Shown here in pieces: positions 44,665-53,354 of a DNA stretch of 64,000 bases. The first letter of the stretch is position 1, and each line of letters starts with the position of its first letter. Below the pieces are notes generated by a model, which was not told the origin of the DNA, did not search any database, and saw only the letters and a program-made list of their open reading frames with translations. The stretch comes from Caballeronia temeraria (GTDB taxonomy: Bacteria; Pseudomonadota; Gammaproteobacteria; Burkholderiales; Burkholderiaceae), in NCBI RefSeq assembly GCF_001544795.2, contig NZ_FCOI02000003.1:372001-436000 (forward strand). The letters run 5' to 3'. The translations under genes and the position numbers were made by a program.

Positions 44665-45372
44665 CTACGACTCGCATCCCTTCAGATACGGCGCCGGGTC
44701 CACCGGCTTGCCGTCCTTTCTCACCTCGAACAGCAACGGCGCCTTGCCCATTTCGGCGATGGTCTGTCCGCGCTTGACGTTGTCGCCCTCCTTCGCCAGC
44801 ACGCGCTGGGTAAAGCCGTAGGCCGTCAACAGATGTTCGTCATGCCTGACGATGATGACCAGTCCATATCCCTTGATGCGGTTCCCGGTATAGACCACTC
44901 GTCCGTTCTTCGAGGCCTTCACGATGTCGCCGGGCGTGCCGTCGATCCGGATGTCCGGCGCGTTCCTGCCGCCGAACGCTCGCTGCACGGCGCCGCTCAC
45001 CGGCCACGCCAGTTTGCCCGGCCCGCACGCGGCGCTGTTCGCCGCGGCGCGCTGCGGCGGGATCTGCGGTGGCTTGCCGTCGTCGGGCGGAGGCGCCACA
45101 CGCAGCACTTTGCCGGGCGCGAGTTTGTCCGGCTGCTCCAGCCCGTTCCAGCGCTTCAGCGACGCCGTGTCGCGCCCGAATGCCGACGCGATGCCCGCGA
45201 GCGTATCGCCTTCGTTGACGCGGTAGTAGCCCGCCACCACGCGCGCATCGGCGTTCGGGTCCGGTGCGGGCTTCGCGCTCACGCACGCTGCAAGCAGGTA
45301 ACTCGAAAGACAAGCCGATAGGACGAGCGCGCGCGCGCCGGACGCGCCGCTCGGGCGATGTGGGGTGTTCAT
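44665..45372 (-). CDS. LysM/M23-type lipoprotein, NlpD-like, with degenerate peptidase site
   Basis: A 235-aa lipoprotein. Signal peptide ending in lipobox YLLAAC (C30), a LysM domain at about 49-93 (YYRVNEGDTLAGIASAFGR), then an M23-like domain from about 120. The M23 metal ligands are not kept: the HxxxD site reads RIDGTPGD without the His, and the HxH site reads APLLFEVRK in place of HLHFE. That pattern matches NlpD-type amidase activators rather than an active endopeptidase. Outer-membrane lipoprotein, presumably in cell separation. Confidence 0.8.
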   Translation of the reverse strand: MNTPHRPSGASGARALVLSACLSSYLLAACVSAKPAPDPNADARVVAGYYRVNEGDTLAGIASAFGRDTASLKRWNGLEQPDKLAPGKVLRVAPPPDDGKPPQIPPQRAAANSAACGPGKLAWPVSGAVQRAFGGRNAPDIRIDGTPGDIVKASKNGRVVYTGNRIKGYGLVIIVRHDEHLLTAYGFTQRVLAKEGDNVKRGQTIAEMGKAPLLFEVRKDGKPVDPAPYLKGCES

Positions 45373-45480
45373 CTGGATGCCGAATGCCGAATGCTTTGGA
45401 GACCGGGCAGATTAACCGCGACCCGGCTTCAGCAGCGCGACCTGTGACTGAAGGCGACGAAAATTTGACAACTTGTTACT

Positions 45481-46338
45481 TCAGCGGCGAACGATGCCAT
45501 ACGCATCGAGCAAGCCTTTCACGAGGTCCGGCGACACGTAATGCGGCCCATCGAAGAGATACGTCTTGTAGCCGCGATAGGCGTCGATCTGCGGCTTCAG
45601 TTCATCGACGGTTGCCGGGCGAAAGCCGCCGCCCACCTGCGGCCGGAACGCCTCCGCGATGATCCGCACACGATGCCGCCCGAGCTTCGCCGCTAGCTGA
45701 TCCGCATACTCGCGCGCGATCTTCGGCTCGCGCGCATACACGCCGCATCCGTCCTGCAGCAGCACGCCGACATCCCGCGGCAGCCACTGATCGAGCCACT
45801 CCGCGATCGCCGCGCCGCCCACGTTCGCCCGGTCGTACACGCTGATCCACAGCGGCCGCGGCAACGCATCCAGCAGCGTGCGCAACGCGCTCGCGTTCTG
45901 CCATGTCGGATCGATCTCGACGGGAAAGTAGTAGCCCGTCACATGCACGGGCGGATGCACCTGCGCGAGCTGCATCGATTCGATGGCCAGTTGCACCACA
46001 TTCGCGCGCGCCGCCGCCTCGTCGAAGCGTCCCGCGAGCCCGACGATCACATTGCGCGCCCACGGCTCCTGCGCGATGCGCTCCCAGTCCGGCATGCGCG
46101 CGGCCGCGGGCATGCCGCTGCCCGGCACGAACGACACGCCGTCCACCGCCGTCCATTGCACGATGAGTTCGCGCGCGCCGAGCCGGTCCCAGTCGCCGCG
46201 CGGATCGGCGTGCGCGTTGTCGGGCTGCCAGACGATGCCGTCGATGAGCCGCACGCGCGACGCCTGCGCATGCGCGGCGCACGGCGCGCACGCGAGCGCG
46301 ATGAACACGGCGAACGAAGCAAGAAGCGAGCGCATCAT
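45481..46338 (-). CDS. Secreted small protein at the end of the nfr operon (TIM-barrel/glycosidase-like)
   Basis: A 285-aa protein. Signal peptide MMRSLLASFAVFIALACAPCAAHA, then ASRVRLIDGIVWQPDNAH. Segments such as HVTGYYFPVEIDPTWQN, LWISVYDRAN, VGVLLQDGCGV and VRIIAEAFR look like beta strands of a TIM-barrel of the DUF4434/GH-like kind, where an Asp after a strand would be catalytic. Its ATG overlaps the stop of nfrA by one base (TGATG). By position it corresponds to YbcH of E. coli, although I could not establish homology. It may cleave the exported glycan. Function remains inference. Confidence 0.7.
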   Translation of the reverse strand: MMRSLLASFAVFIALACAPCAAHAQASRVRLIDGIVWQPDNAHADPRGDWDRLGARELIVQWTAVDGVSFVPGSGMPAAARMPDWERIAQEPWARNVIVGLAGRFDEAAARANVVQLAIESMQLAQVHPPVHVTGYYFPVEIDPTWQNASALRTLLDALPRPLWISVYDRANVGGAAIAEWLDQWLPRDVGVLLQDGCGVYAREPKIAREYADQLAAKLGRHRVRIIAEAFRPQVGGGFRPATVDELKPQIDAYRGYKTYLFDGPHYVSPDLVKGLLDAYGIVRR

Positions 46339-48734
46339 CAGTATGAGAATACCGCGCCGAAGAACACGCCTTTTGCGCGATCGTCGCCCGCGACGCGAAA
46401 ACGGTACTGCACCGTCAGATCGACGAACGAGCGCGGCGCGTCGTACGGACCGCCACGAAACCCGTAACGCGCCGCCACGCCCGCGCCGATGCCCACCGGC
46501 ACGCTGTGATCCACCGCCGAATCGTAGTCCATGCCGACGACCGCATGCGGAAACACCGTCAGCCGCGGACTCACCGAATCGACGCGATACGTGCGGCCCA
46601 GACGCGCGTTCGCGGTCGCGTACGTCGAGTGATTGTCGATGTAATGGCCCGCCTCGCCGTACACCGTGCCCGTCCACCAGCTCGGCACGTCGAGGCGGCG
46701 CGTGTCGCCGAAACCGTTGGAATAGGCGGCGCGCGCGAGCCAGTCGGCGTGCACGTCGGAACCGATCGGGAAAATCTTTTCGATCGCGAATATCGCATTC
46801 GCCGATGCAAACGGCTTCACGCGCGCGCCGATCGCCGCCTGCAACGTCGATGCCCCCGACGGCCCGCCGCCCTTCACGCCGAAGTTCTCGTAGCCGCGCG
46901 CGTACACCTCGAACATGCGCTCGCCGAGGCTGCCGAACGGCCGCCAGTACGCTTCCGCGCCCGCCTGCCAGTTGTTCGAGAGACCCGGCGTCGGCGCGAA
47001 CGCGAAGCCTTGCTGCGCGCCGTTGCCGCGATAGTTCACGGTCGCGCTGAAACCCCAGTTGCGCGTCGCTTCGGCGTGGGCGGCGCGCGCGTCGGTGAGG
47101 GCTTGCGGCGTCAGGGTTGCGTCGTCGTGATCGATCGCCCGTTCGAGATACTTCGCGCCTTCCTCGTTGCGATACAACTGGAGCGCCGCGTAACCGGCAT
47201 CGGCTTCGGCGGATGCGGGCAGCGTGCCGGCGCGTTCGGCGCGCGCGAAATAGTCGAGCGCAAGCGCGTTGTCGCCCGCGCGCCGCGCGATGAACGCGGC
47301 TTGCGTATCGGTCATCGAATTCAGCAGATTTGCGTCGATGAGCGCGCGCGCTTCGTCCGACGCCTCGCGCGTGCGATTCGTCGCCGCGAGCGCATCGATC
47401 AGCGCAAGGCGCGGCTGCGGATCGTCGGGCACTTCGGCGATCGCCGTGCGCCAGTAGCCGATGGCCGCGCCGCGATCGCCGCGATGTTCGGCCAGGCGCG
47501 CTTCGCGGGTCGCGGCGAGCGCGGGATCGTGCGCATAGACATCGCACGATGCGCCGAACCGGTCTTCGCGGCACTCGAATGTGGGACGCGCGCGCGGGTC
47601 GATCTGCGCGGTTTGCGTCGCGCCCACGCGCAGCATCGTTTGCGCGCGAAGGCGGCGCAGGATGATCGCGGCATCGGCGTCGTCGGGCGTTTGCGTCGTG
47701 ACGGGCGGCAGCGCGTCGAGCGCCGCTTGCGGGTTGCCTTGCGCGAGCCGCACGTCCGCGACGATCGCGCGCGCCACGCGGGCATCGCGGCTGGCGCGTG
47801 CGTTGTGTTCGTCGCGCGTGTCGATCGATGCGAGCGCGAAATCCGCGTCCTTCCCCTGCGCCGCGCGCGCATAGCCGTGCAACGCCCGCACCAGCGCATC
47901 GTCGGGATCGATCGCGATGGCATCGCTCGTCGCCATTTCCACGCCCGCGAGATCGCCGCGCGCGAACAGTATCTCGATGAGCTGCACGCGGAAGTCCATG
48001 CGCGCCGGCGCGTACATGACTGCCTTGCGCGCGAAGCCTTGCGCCGCGTCCAGATCGCCGCGCTCGCGCGCCGCATACGCCGACTTCGATTCGGCCGGCG
48101 CGAGCCTGTCGCCGATGAAGCGCCGCCGCTCGCGCAAGGCAGCGCTGTCGCCGAAGCGTGTCGCGGCATCGACGGCGGCGTCGTATGCGGCGGCATCGTC
48201 GCCGGATGCGGCGAGCGAGTCGATCAACAGATAGCGCAAGCGCTCGGCCTGCGGCGCGAGACGCACGGCTTCGCCGCTTTCGGCCACCGCCGTCGCGAAA
48301 TCCTTCTTCGCATATGCGCGATACGCGGCGCGCGCCGCCTTCGACGCCGGCTCCGGCAGATCGCCCGGCACACCGCCCGCGCCGCCCGACGCGATCAGCA
48401 CGTCGATCTGCCTGCGCCGCGCGGTCAGCGCAGGCAGCGGCCCGAGTTGCGCGATGGCGTCGGAAAGCGCGCGGCTCGCGTCCTTCAGACGCCCGCGCGC
48501 CGCGAGCGCATTCGCGAGCAGAAGACGCAGATCGGCGACGTCGGGCCGCTGGCGGATCGCTTCGCGCGCGCCGGCGATGGCATCGGCATAACGATGTTCG
48601 TCGTAAGCCGCGAACGCCTGGCGCGCGACGCGATACGCCGCGCCGCTCAACGGCAGCGGCAGCGTTTCGTCCGCGCACACGGCCAGCGACGCGCACAGGC
48701 ACAGCGCGGCGATCGACGCATGACGCGCGTTCAT
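46338..48734 (-). CDS. nfrA: NfrA-like outer-membrane exopolysaccharide export protein (N4 phage adsorption protein A family)
   Basis: A 798-aa exported protein. Signal peptide 1-21 (ALCLCASLAVCADE). The long N-terminal part (to about residue 540) consists of helical TPR-like repeats (AGAREAIRQRPDVADLRLLLANALAARGRLKDAS type). The C-terminal 240 residues are the NfrA C-terminal beta-barrel type, ending in a Phe/Tyr-rich strand pattern (VQYRFRVAGDD ... GAVFSY). In E. coli, NfrA exports the glycan used as phage N4 receptor. Starts 4 bases inside the stop of nfrB (ATGA overlap), so translation is coupled. It is of the family's usual length. Confidence 0.85.
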   Translation of the reverse strand: MNARHASIAALCLCASLAVCADETLPLPLSGAAYRVARQAFAAYDEHRYADAIAGAREAIRQRPDVADLRLLLANALAARGRLKDASRALSDAIAQLGPLPALTARRRQIDVLIASGGAGGVPGDLPEPASKAARAAYRAYAKKDFATAVAESGEAVRLAPQAERLRYLLIDSLAASGDDAAAYDAAVDAATRFGDSAALRERRRFIGDRLAPAESKSAYAARERGDLDAAQGFARKAVMYAPARMDFRVQLIEILFARGDLAGVEMATSDAIAIDPDDALVRALHGYARAAQGKDADFALASIDTRDEHNARASRDARVARAIVADVRLAQGNPQAALDALPPVTTQTPDDADAAIILRRLRAQTMLRVGATQTAQIDPRARPTFECREDRFGASCDVYAHDPALAATREARLAEHRGDRGAAIGYWRTAIAEVPDDPQPRLALIDALAATNRTREASDEARALIDANLLNSMTDTQAAFIARRAGDNALALDYFARAERAGTLPASAEADAGYAALQLYRNEEGAKYLERAIDHDDATLTPQALTDARAAHAEATRNWGFSATVNYRGNGAQQGFAFAPTPGLSNNWQAGAEAYWRPFGSLGERMFEVYARGYENFGVKGGGPSGASTLQAAIGARVKPFASANAIFAIEKIFPIGSDVHADWLARAAYSNGFGDTRRLDVPSWWTGTVYGEAGHYIDNHSTYATANARLGRTYRVDSVSPRLTVFPHAVVGMDYDSAVDHSVPVGIGAGVAARYGFRGGPYDAPRSFVDLTVQYRFRVAGDDRAKGVFFGAVFSY

Positions 48735-50911
48735 CGAATGCCGGCCCGCGCGAGATAGCGGCGGCGCTGCTCCGCGATCGCGACCGTCAGCGCATCGGGC
48801 AGGATGACTTCTTCCGCGACCATGTAATCGCCGATGCGTCCATGCCGCTCCGGCCGATAGTCGCTCATCGCGGTCTCGAACGCGCTGCGCGTGACGAGGC
48901 CCATTTCGATCATGATGTCGCCGAGCAAGGGCACGCCTTGCGCGGCGGCGGCATCGGCGAGCGATGGCGGCGCGTCGTCATCGGCGTCGCCCGGATGAAC
49001 CGGCATGCCGGCCGCGCGCAGCATCCGCAGGCCCGCCGTGATCTCGCTTTCGCGCACGATCTGCAACGCGACGCCGCGGCCCGCCGCCGCGCGCAATTCG
49101 GCGAGCGAGGCATCGTCGAGCAGGCTCGCGCAGACGAACACGGCGTGCCCGTTCGCGTCGATGCCCTGCGGCAGCGCGCGCAGCCGCACGAGCGTCTCGG
49201 GCGTCGCGATGGTTGTCAGCTCGATGCGCGCCGCGTCGAAATGACCGCGCGGCAAGTCCGCCTGAAACGCGATGGCTTCGGCGAGCGTTTCCTCGTCGAG
49301 CCAGCCGCGCGTGACGAGCACGCGGCCGATCGGCGCTTCGCGCGCGTGCTCGGTGCGCCGCGCTTCCTCGAGCCGCTCGGGATCGATCGCCTGCCACGAC
49401 ACCAGCAGCTCGCCGAGTTCCTGGCGCGTGTCGCGCAGGCCTTCGTCGCTGGGGAAATCGTGCATCGTCTTGTCCCACGCGAGCCGCCGCCCCGTCACCA
49501 CATGCACGATGAAAAGCCGCCACGCGCGCGCCACCGCCATGAAGTTGATGACGTTGCTGATCACCATGCGCGGCACCGACAGCACGCCGTGCTCCCAGCC
49601 GTAAAGCCGCGTCGTGAAGATGATGCGCTGCGTGACGCGCAGCACGAGCGCGACCGAATTCGCGGCGAGCAGAAACTGCAGCCAGTGCGAATCGATGAAC
49701 GGCGACGGAAAGAATTCGGTCGCGAGCCCGAAATACGAAGCCGTCGCGAAGAGCATGAACTGCACGGCGAGCAGATACGCGAGCATGCCGACGAACGCCG
49801 TCACCACGCCCTTGCGGTCGCGCATCAGCAGATAGCGGTTGGCGAGCGAGCCGCTCCAGCCGGTCAGCGCCCAGCCTTGCAAGCCGATGCCGAGCGTCCA
49901 CCGCGCGCGTTGCCGGTACGCGGTGCGGAACGTGTCGGGGAAAAACTCGCGCACGCACAGCGGCATCGTCATCTTGATCTCGCGCTCGCGGCCGAGGCCG
50001 AACCAGCCCTTGCGGCGCGTCGTGAATTCGACGGGAAAGAGCGGGAAGATCGACTGCATGCCGAGCCGCGTGATGCGCGTGCCGATGTCGTAATCCTCGG
50101 TGAGGCTTTCGGTGTTGAACGGCTGCTGCGCCGTTTCTTCGACGAGCGCCAGAATCGCGCGGCGCGAAAAGCACGTGCCCACGCCCGCCGACGGCACCGC
50201 GCCCGCGAGACTTTCGCGCACGACGAGATCCTTCGCGTGCCATTCCGCGAACTCGTCCATGTACGTGCCCGCGACGAGCTCGAACCAGTGACGCTCCAGC
50301 GACGCCACCGGCAACTGGATCATGTCCTTGCGCGGCAGCAGATAGTTGAAGAACTTCAGCTCGACGGGATGCAGCACGTCCTCGCTGTCGTGCATCACGA
50401 TGCCCGCGAATTCGACCCCGGCTTCGAACTCGTAATGCAGGATCGCCTGCACGAGCCAGTTGAGGCAGTCGGCCTTGCAGGTCGGGCCGTCGTGCGGCAC
50501 TTCCACGCGATGCAGATGCTTGTAGCGATGCCGCATGCGCTCCACTTCGCGAATCGTCGCGGCATCGTTCTGATAAGTGCCGACGAACACCGTGTACGCG
50601 CGATAGTCGAGCACGCGCACGAGACTTTCGATCATCGCGGCGATCACGTCGTCCTCGTGCCACGCGGGCACCATGATCGCGATGGGCTGCTCGTCGCGCG
50701 CATACAGTTGCTCGATGGTGAGCGGCGCGTAACGGCGCTCCACCGTCACGCGGCGCCAGAACTTGCGCGTCCAGTACCAGATGTCGATGAACAGATCATC
50801 CAGGCTCGAAAGCAGGATGATCGCCGCGACCGTCGCGGCCACGTACTCGAGTCCCTGGTAGTACTCGGCGAGCAGGATCTCGCCGTACCACCGGAGCATC
50901 TCGGGCATCAC
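48731..50911 (-). CDS. nfrB: NfrB-like inner-membrane glycosyltransferase with MshEN c-di-GMP modules
   Basis: A 726-aa GT2 synthase. Helix near 18-37, then the catalytic domain with PAWHEDDV, KADCLNWL, the DxD-like HDSEDVLHP, TEDYDIGTR and QRARWTLG (QxxRW), all required for processive synthesis. Several helices lie at about 360-470. The C-terminal part (about 500-726) has tandem MshEN motifs: LGELLVSWQAIDPERLEEA, IGRVLVTRGWLDEETLAEAIAFQ, and a second pair (LGDIMIEMGLVTRSAFETAM). MshEN motifs bind c-di-GMP in NfrB of E. coli and in MshE. Couples to nfrA and to the BcsB-like gene by 4-base overlaps. Confidence 0.88.
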   Translation of the reverse strand: MMPEMLRWYGEILLAEYYQGLEYVAATVAAIILLSSLDDLFIDIWYWTRKFWRRVTVERRYAPLTIEQLYARDEQPIAIMVPAWHEDDVIAAMIESLVRVLDYRAYTVFVGTYQNDAATIREVERMRHRYKHLHRVEVPHDGPTCKADCLNWLVQAILHYEFEAGVEFAGIVMHDSEDVLHPVELKFFNYLLPRKDMIQLPVASLERHWFELVAGTYMDEFAEWHAKDLVVRESLAGAVPSAGVGTCFSRRAILALVEETAQQPFNTESLTEDYDIGTRITRLGMQSIFPLFPVEFTTRRKGWFGLGREREIKMTMPLCVREFFPDTFRTAYRQRARWTLGIGLQGWALTGWSGSLANRYLLMRDRKGVVTAFVGMLAYLLAVQFMLFATASYFGLATEFFPSPFIDSHWLQFLLAANSVALVLRVTQRIIFTTRLYGWEHGVLSVPRMVISNVINFMAVARAWRLFIVHVVTGRRLAWDKTMHDFPSDEGLRDTRQELGELLVSWQAIDPERLEEARRTEHAREAPIGRVLVTRGWLDEETLAEAIAFQADLPRGHFDAARIELTTIATPETLVRLRALPQGIDANGHAVFVCASLLDDASLAELRAAAGRGVALQIVRESEITAGLRMLRAAGMPVHPGDADDDAPPSLADAAAAQGVPLLGDIMIEMGLVTRSAFETAMSDYRPERHGRIGDYMVAEEVILPDALTVAIAEQRRRYLARAGIR

Positions 50912-53286
50912 GCGTCATCCTCGCCGCCGTTGCCGCGACCGTTGCCGCGACCGTTGCCGTTGCGATGTCTTCGCCGCGCGTGGCCCGCGAGCGCGATCAA
51001 CGCGAGCAGCAGTACGACGAGCACCGCCGGAATGCCCCAGCGCGCCCAGTGCCGCGTGACCCAGTCGGTGCTCGACGCGGACTCGTCGGTCATCTCTTCG
51101 GGGTCGACCGTATCGAACTGCTTGAGCACGCCGGTTTCATTCACCACGGCGATATTGCCGCGCGAAAGCTGAAGCTTGTCGGTGAGCACCGGCGCCGCGC
51201 CCGCCGATCGATACACGACGCCGCTCTCGCCGCCCGCGCTCGCGACACTCACCACCGCGACGCGCGAAAGCCCCGACATGTCGAGCAACGTGTCGCCCAC
51301 GGGCGATGTCAGCGCGAGACGGTCGCTTGAATACACGGCGGGATTCTTCTCGTCGGCGAGTTTGACATCGGCGGCGAGGAACGGGCCGTCGGGCCGGGCG
51401 GCATCGTCCGCGCCGCTCACTGCGAATTTCGCCGATACCGGCGCGATGCCCGCCGCGCCCGTCAGCACGGCGAGGCGCGGCACGCTGTTCAGGGCATCGT
51501 CGAGATAAGCGCGCGGCACGTAGACCGTCGCCGACGACGCATAGCGCGCCGCCATGCCCGCGAAAGTATGGTCGGGCGTGGCCTTCGCGAGCCGCAGATG
51601 GCTCGACGGCAACACCGCGACCGGATACGTCTGACGCGCCTGGCAACCCGCGTCGGGCTGACGGCGGAAGGTCACGCGCAGGTCGTTGGTGCGCGCGAGC
51701 GCGTAGCGCGGAATGGGCGCGACGAGACGCTGGCGCGCGCCGTCGACATTGATGAGCTTCGCGCCGATCATCACGTCGTTGAAGTAGACGGTGGCGGTCG
51801 CGCCGCCGTTGGAGAGCGTCGGCGATGCCGCGAGATCGAGCACCACTTGCTCCGGCAGGCGGCCGTTGCCCGACGCCGCCGCGAGATCGAAGCGCGCATC
51901 CCACGACGCGGCCGTCTGCACGTCGACGCTGCGCGGATCGCCGCCGAGATCGGACAGCGCGATGGTGTCGCCGCGCGTCTGCTGCGCCACGTCGATGCGA
52001 TGCACGACCACGCGATTCGACACGTCGATGGGCCGCCAGCCGTGCGCCAGCGCGCCGATGCCGCGCGTATCGCCGACGACGATCATCGCGCGTCCGCCCA
52101 CGTGCGCGACGCGCACTTCGCCCGGCGCGAGCGGCGCCGTCAGTTGCGAGGCCGTGCGCTTGCGCCAGGCGTCGAAGGCGGCGAGCGCATCGGCGGATGT
52201 GCTTGCGACTTCTGCGCGCAACGCGTCGAGCGCGCTATTTATCGACGTGCGCATCGCTTCGTCGGCGATGACCACGTCGGGGCCGAACGCCGCGCGTGCG
52301 CCCAGCGCGACGAGCGCGCCGCGTTCGGCATCGTCCTTGATCGTGTGCTTGGCGCCCGCCGCCAGCGCCGCGAACGCGGGAATTCCGCGCAAAGACGCGG
52401 GCACCTCGACGCCCGCGAGATCGACCGTATCGCCCACGGCGGGCAGCGTCTGCATCACGGGGCGTTTGCCGTCGCGTTGCAGGAGTGCGTCGGTGCGCCA
52501 GGCGGTATCGAACGCGTTCGTCGACAGCTTGCGGCCCGACACCGCGAGCACCGGCGCGAACGGCAGCGCGCTCCATGCGGTGCGCAGATCCTGCACGTCG
52601 GCGGGATTGAAGCGGAACGTGAGGCGCGTGGCCGGATCGACGCGCAGCACATTGCCGATGGCCGTCTGATCGGCGCACCCGGTCTCGCTGATCACCGACG
52701 CGAAGCCGAGGCCCAGTCGCACGAAGCCCGCGCTGCGCGGCGCGCCATCGACGCCGAGATTGAGCGACACGCCGCCCGCGTCCTGCGTGAAGGCGCGTGC
52801 GAGCACCGGCGAGCCGTCGAGCGAAAGGAGCATGGTCACGCGGCCGCCGTCGCCGCGCACGTAGCCGCCGTCGACTTGCAGCGTGGCATCGGAGATCGGG
52901 ACGCCGGCGGGCACCGGCAGGAAGAACTCGCGGCGCGTGTCGGGCGCGTTCAGCGTGACGCTTTCGAGCAGGCCGAGTTGCCGCAGGGTGACGGTGCGCG
53001 TCTCCTGCACATCGAGGCCGAGCCGTCCGATCGCGCCCGCGATGTCGGTATCGCTCGTGGCAGCGCCGAGGGCGGCATACTGGAAGCCCGCGAAGCACGC
53101 GGCGAACAGCGCGATTGATGCCAGGACGGCGCGCAGTCCGCGCCGCTTGATGATGTCGTTGACCAAGTTGAGTGACTCGACGTTGACGCAACGTGGCGGA
53201 TTGGCCGCGAAGGCACGTGCACGTCGCGCGCGATCGCCTCGATTGCGTGAAGCTTCCTGGCCGGAATAGTCAGGCTTATGCGGCAT
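50908..53286 (-). CDS. BcsB-like periplasmic protein of a polysaccharide synthase
   Basis: A 792-aa protein with an N-terminal membrane/export helix (about 50-75), a long periplasmic part with two jelly-roll/flavodoxin-like repeats, and a C-terminal anchor helix (WGIPAVLVVLLLALIALAG) near residue 755. The cytoplasmic tail is basic and Gly/Asn-rich. SRVVVHRIDVAQQT and VYFNDVMIGAKLINVDG resemble BcsB family periplasmic segments. BcsB guides cellulose across the periplasm and activates BcsA. E. coli nfrAB lacks a BcsB partner, so this is an addition. It precedes nfrB with a 4-base overlap. The start at 53286 is weakly supported; a later start before the helix is possible. Confidence 0.75.
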   Translation of the reverse strand: MPHKPDYSGQEASRNRGDRARRARAFAANPPRCVNVESLNLVNDIIKRRGLRAVLASIALFAACFAGFQYAALGAATSDTDIAGAIGRLGLDVQETRTVTLRQLGLLESVTLNAPDTRREFFLPVPAGVPISDATLQVDGGYVRGDGGRVTMLLSLDGSPVLARAFTQDAGGVSLNLGVDGAPRSAGFVRLGLGFASVISETGCADQTAIGNVLRVDPATRLTFRFNPADVQDLRTAWSALPFAPVLAVSGRKLSTNAFDTAWRTDALLQRDGKRPVMQTLPAVGDTVDLAGVEVPASLRGIPAFAALAAGAKHTIKDDAERGALVALGARAAFGPDVVIADEAMRTSINSALDALRAEVASTSADALAAFDAWRKRTASQLTAPLAPGEVRVAHVGGRAMIVVGDTRGIGALAHGWRPIDVSNRVVVHRIDVAQQTRGDTIALSDLGGDPRSVDVQTAASWDARFDLAAASGNGRLPEQVVLDLAASPTLSNGGATATVYFNDVMIGAKLINVDGARQRLVAPIPRYALARTNDLRVTFRRQPDAGCQARQTYPVAVLPSSHLRLAKATPDHTFAGMAARYASSATVYVPRAYLDDALNSVPRLAVLTGAAGIAPVSAKFAVSGADDAARPDGPFLAADVKLADEKNPAVYSSDRLALTSPVGDTLLDMSGLSRVAVVSVASAGGESGVVYRSAGAAPVLTDKLQLSRGNIAVVNETGVLKQFDTVDPEEMTDESASSTDWVTRHWARWGIPAVLVVLLLALIALAGHARRRHRNGNGRGNGRGNGGEDDA

Positions 53287-53354
53287 GAACGCTTCAGCCC
53301 CAAGGTCGCGATCCGGCCGTTGGCGCGACAGGTCTTGCGCTTACAACCGAAGGA

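Noticed and set aside
46506..48758. A plus-strand open frame of 750 codons opposite nfrA
   Set aside because: Arg-rich composition with no domain; the minus strand has the clear signal peptide, TPR-like and barrel protein.
48158..51172. A plus-strand open frame of about 1000 codons opposite nfrB
   Set aside because: It is antisense to NfrB with all its GT motifs and the translated product is Arg/His-rich without domains.
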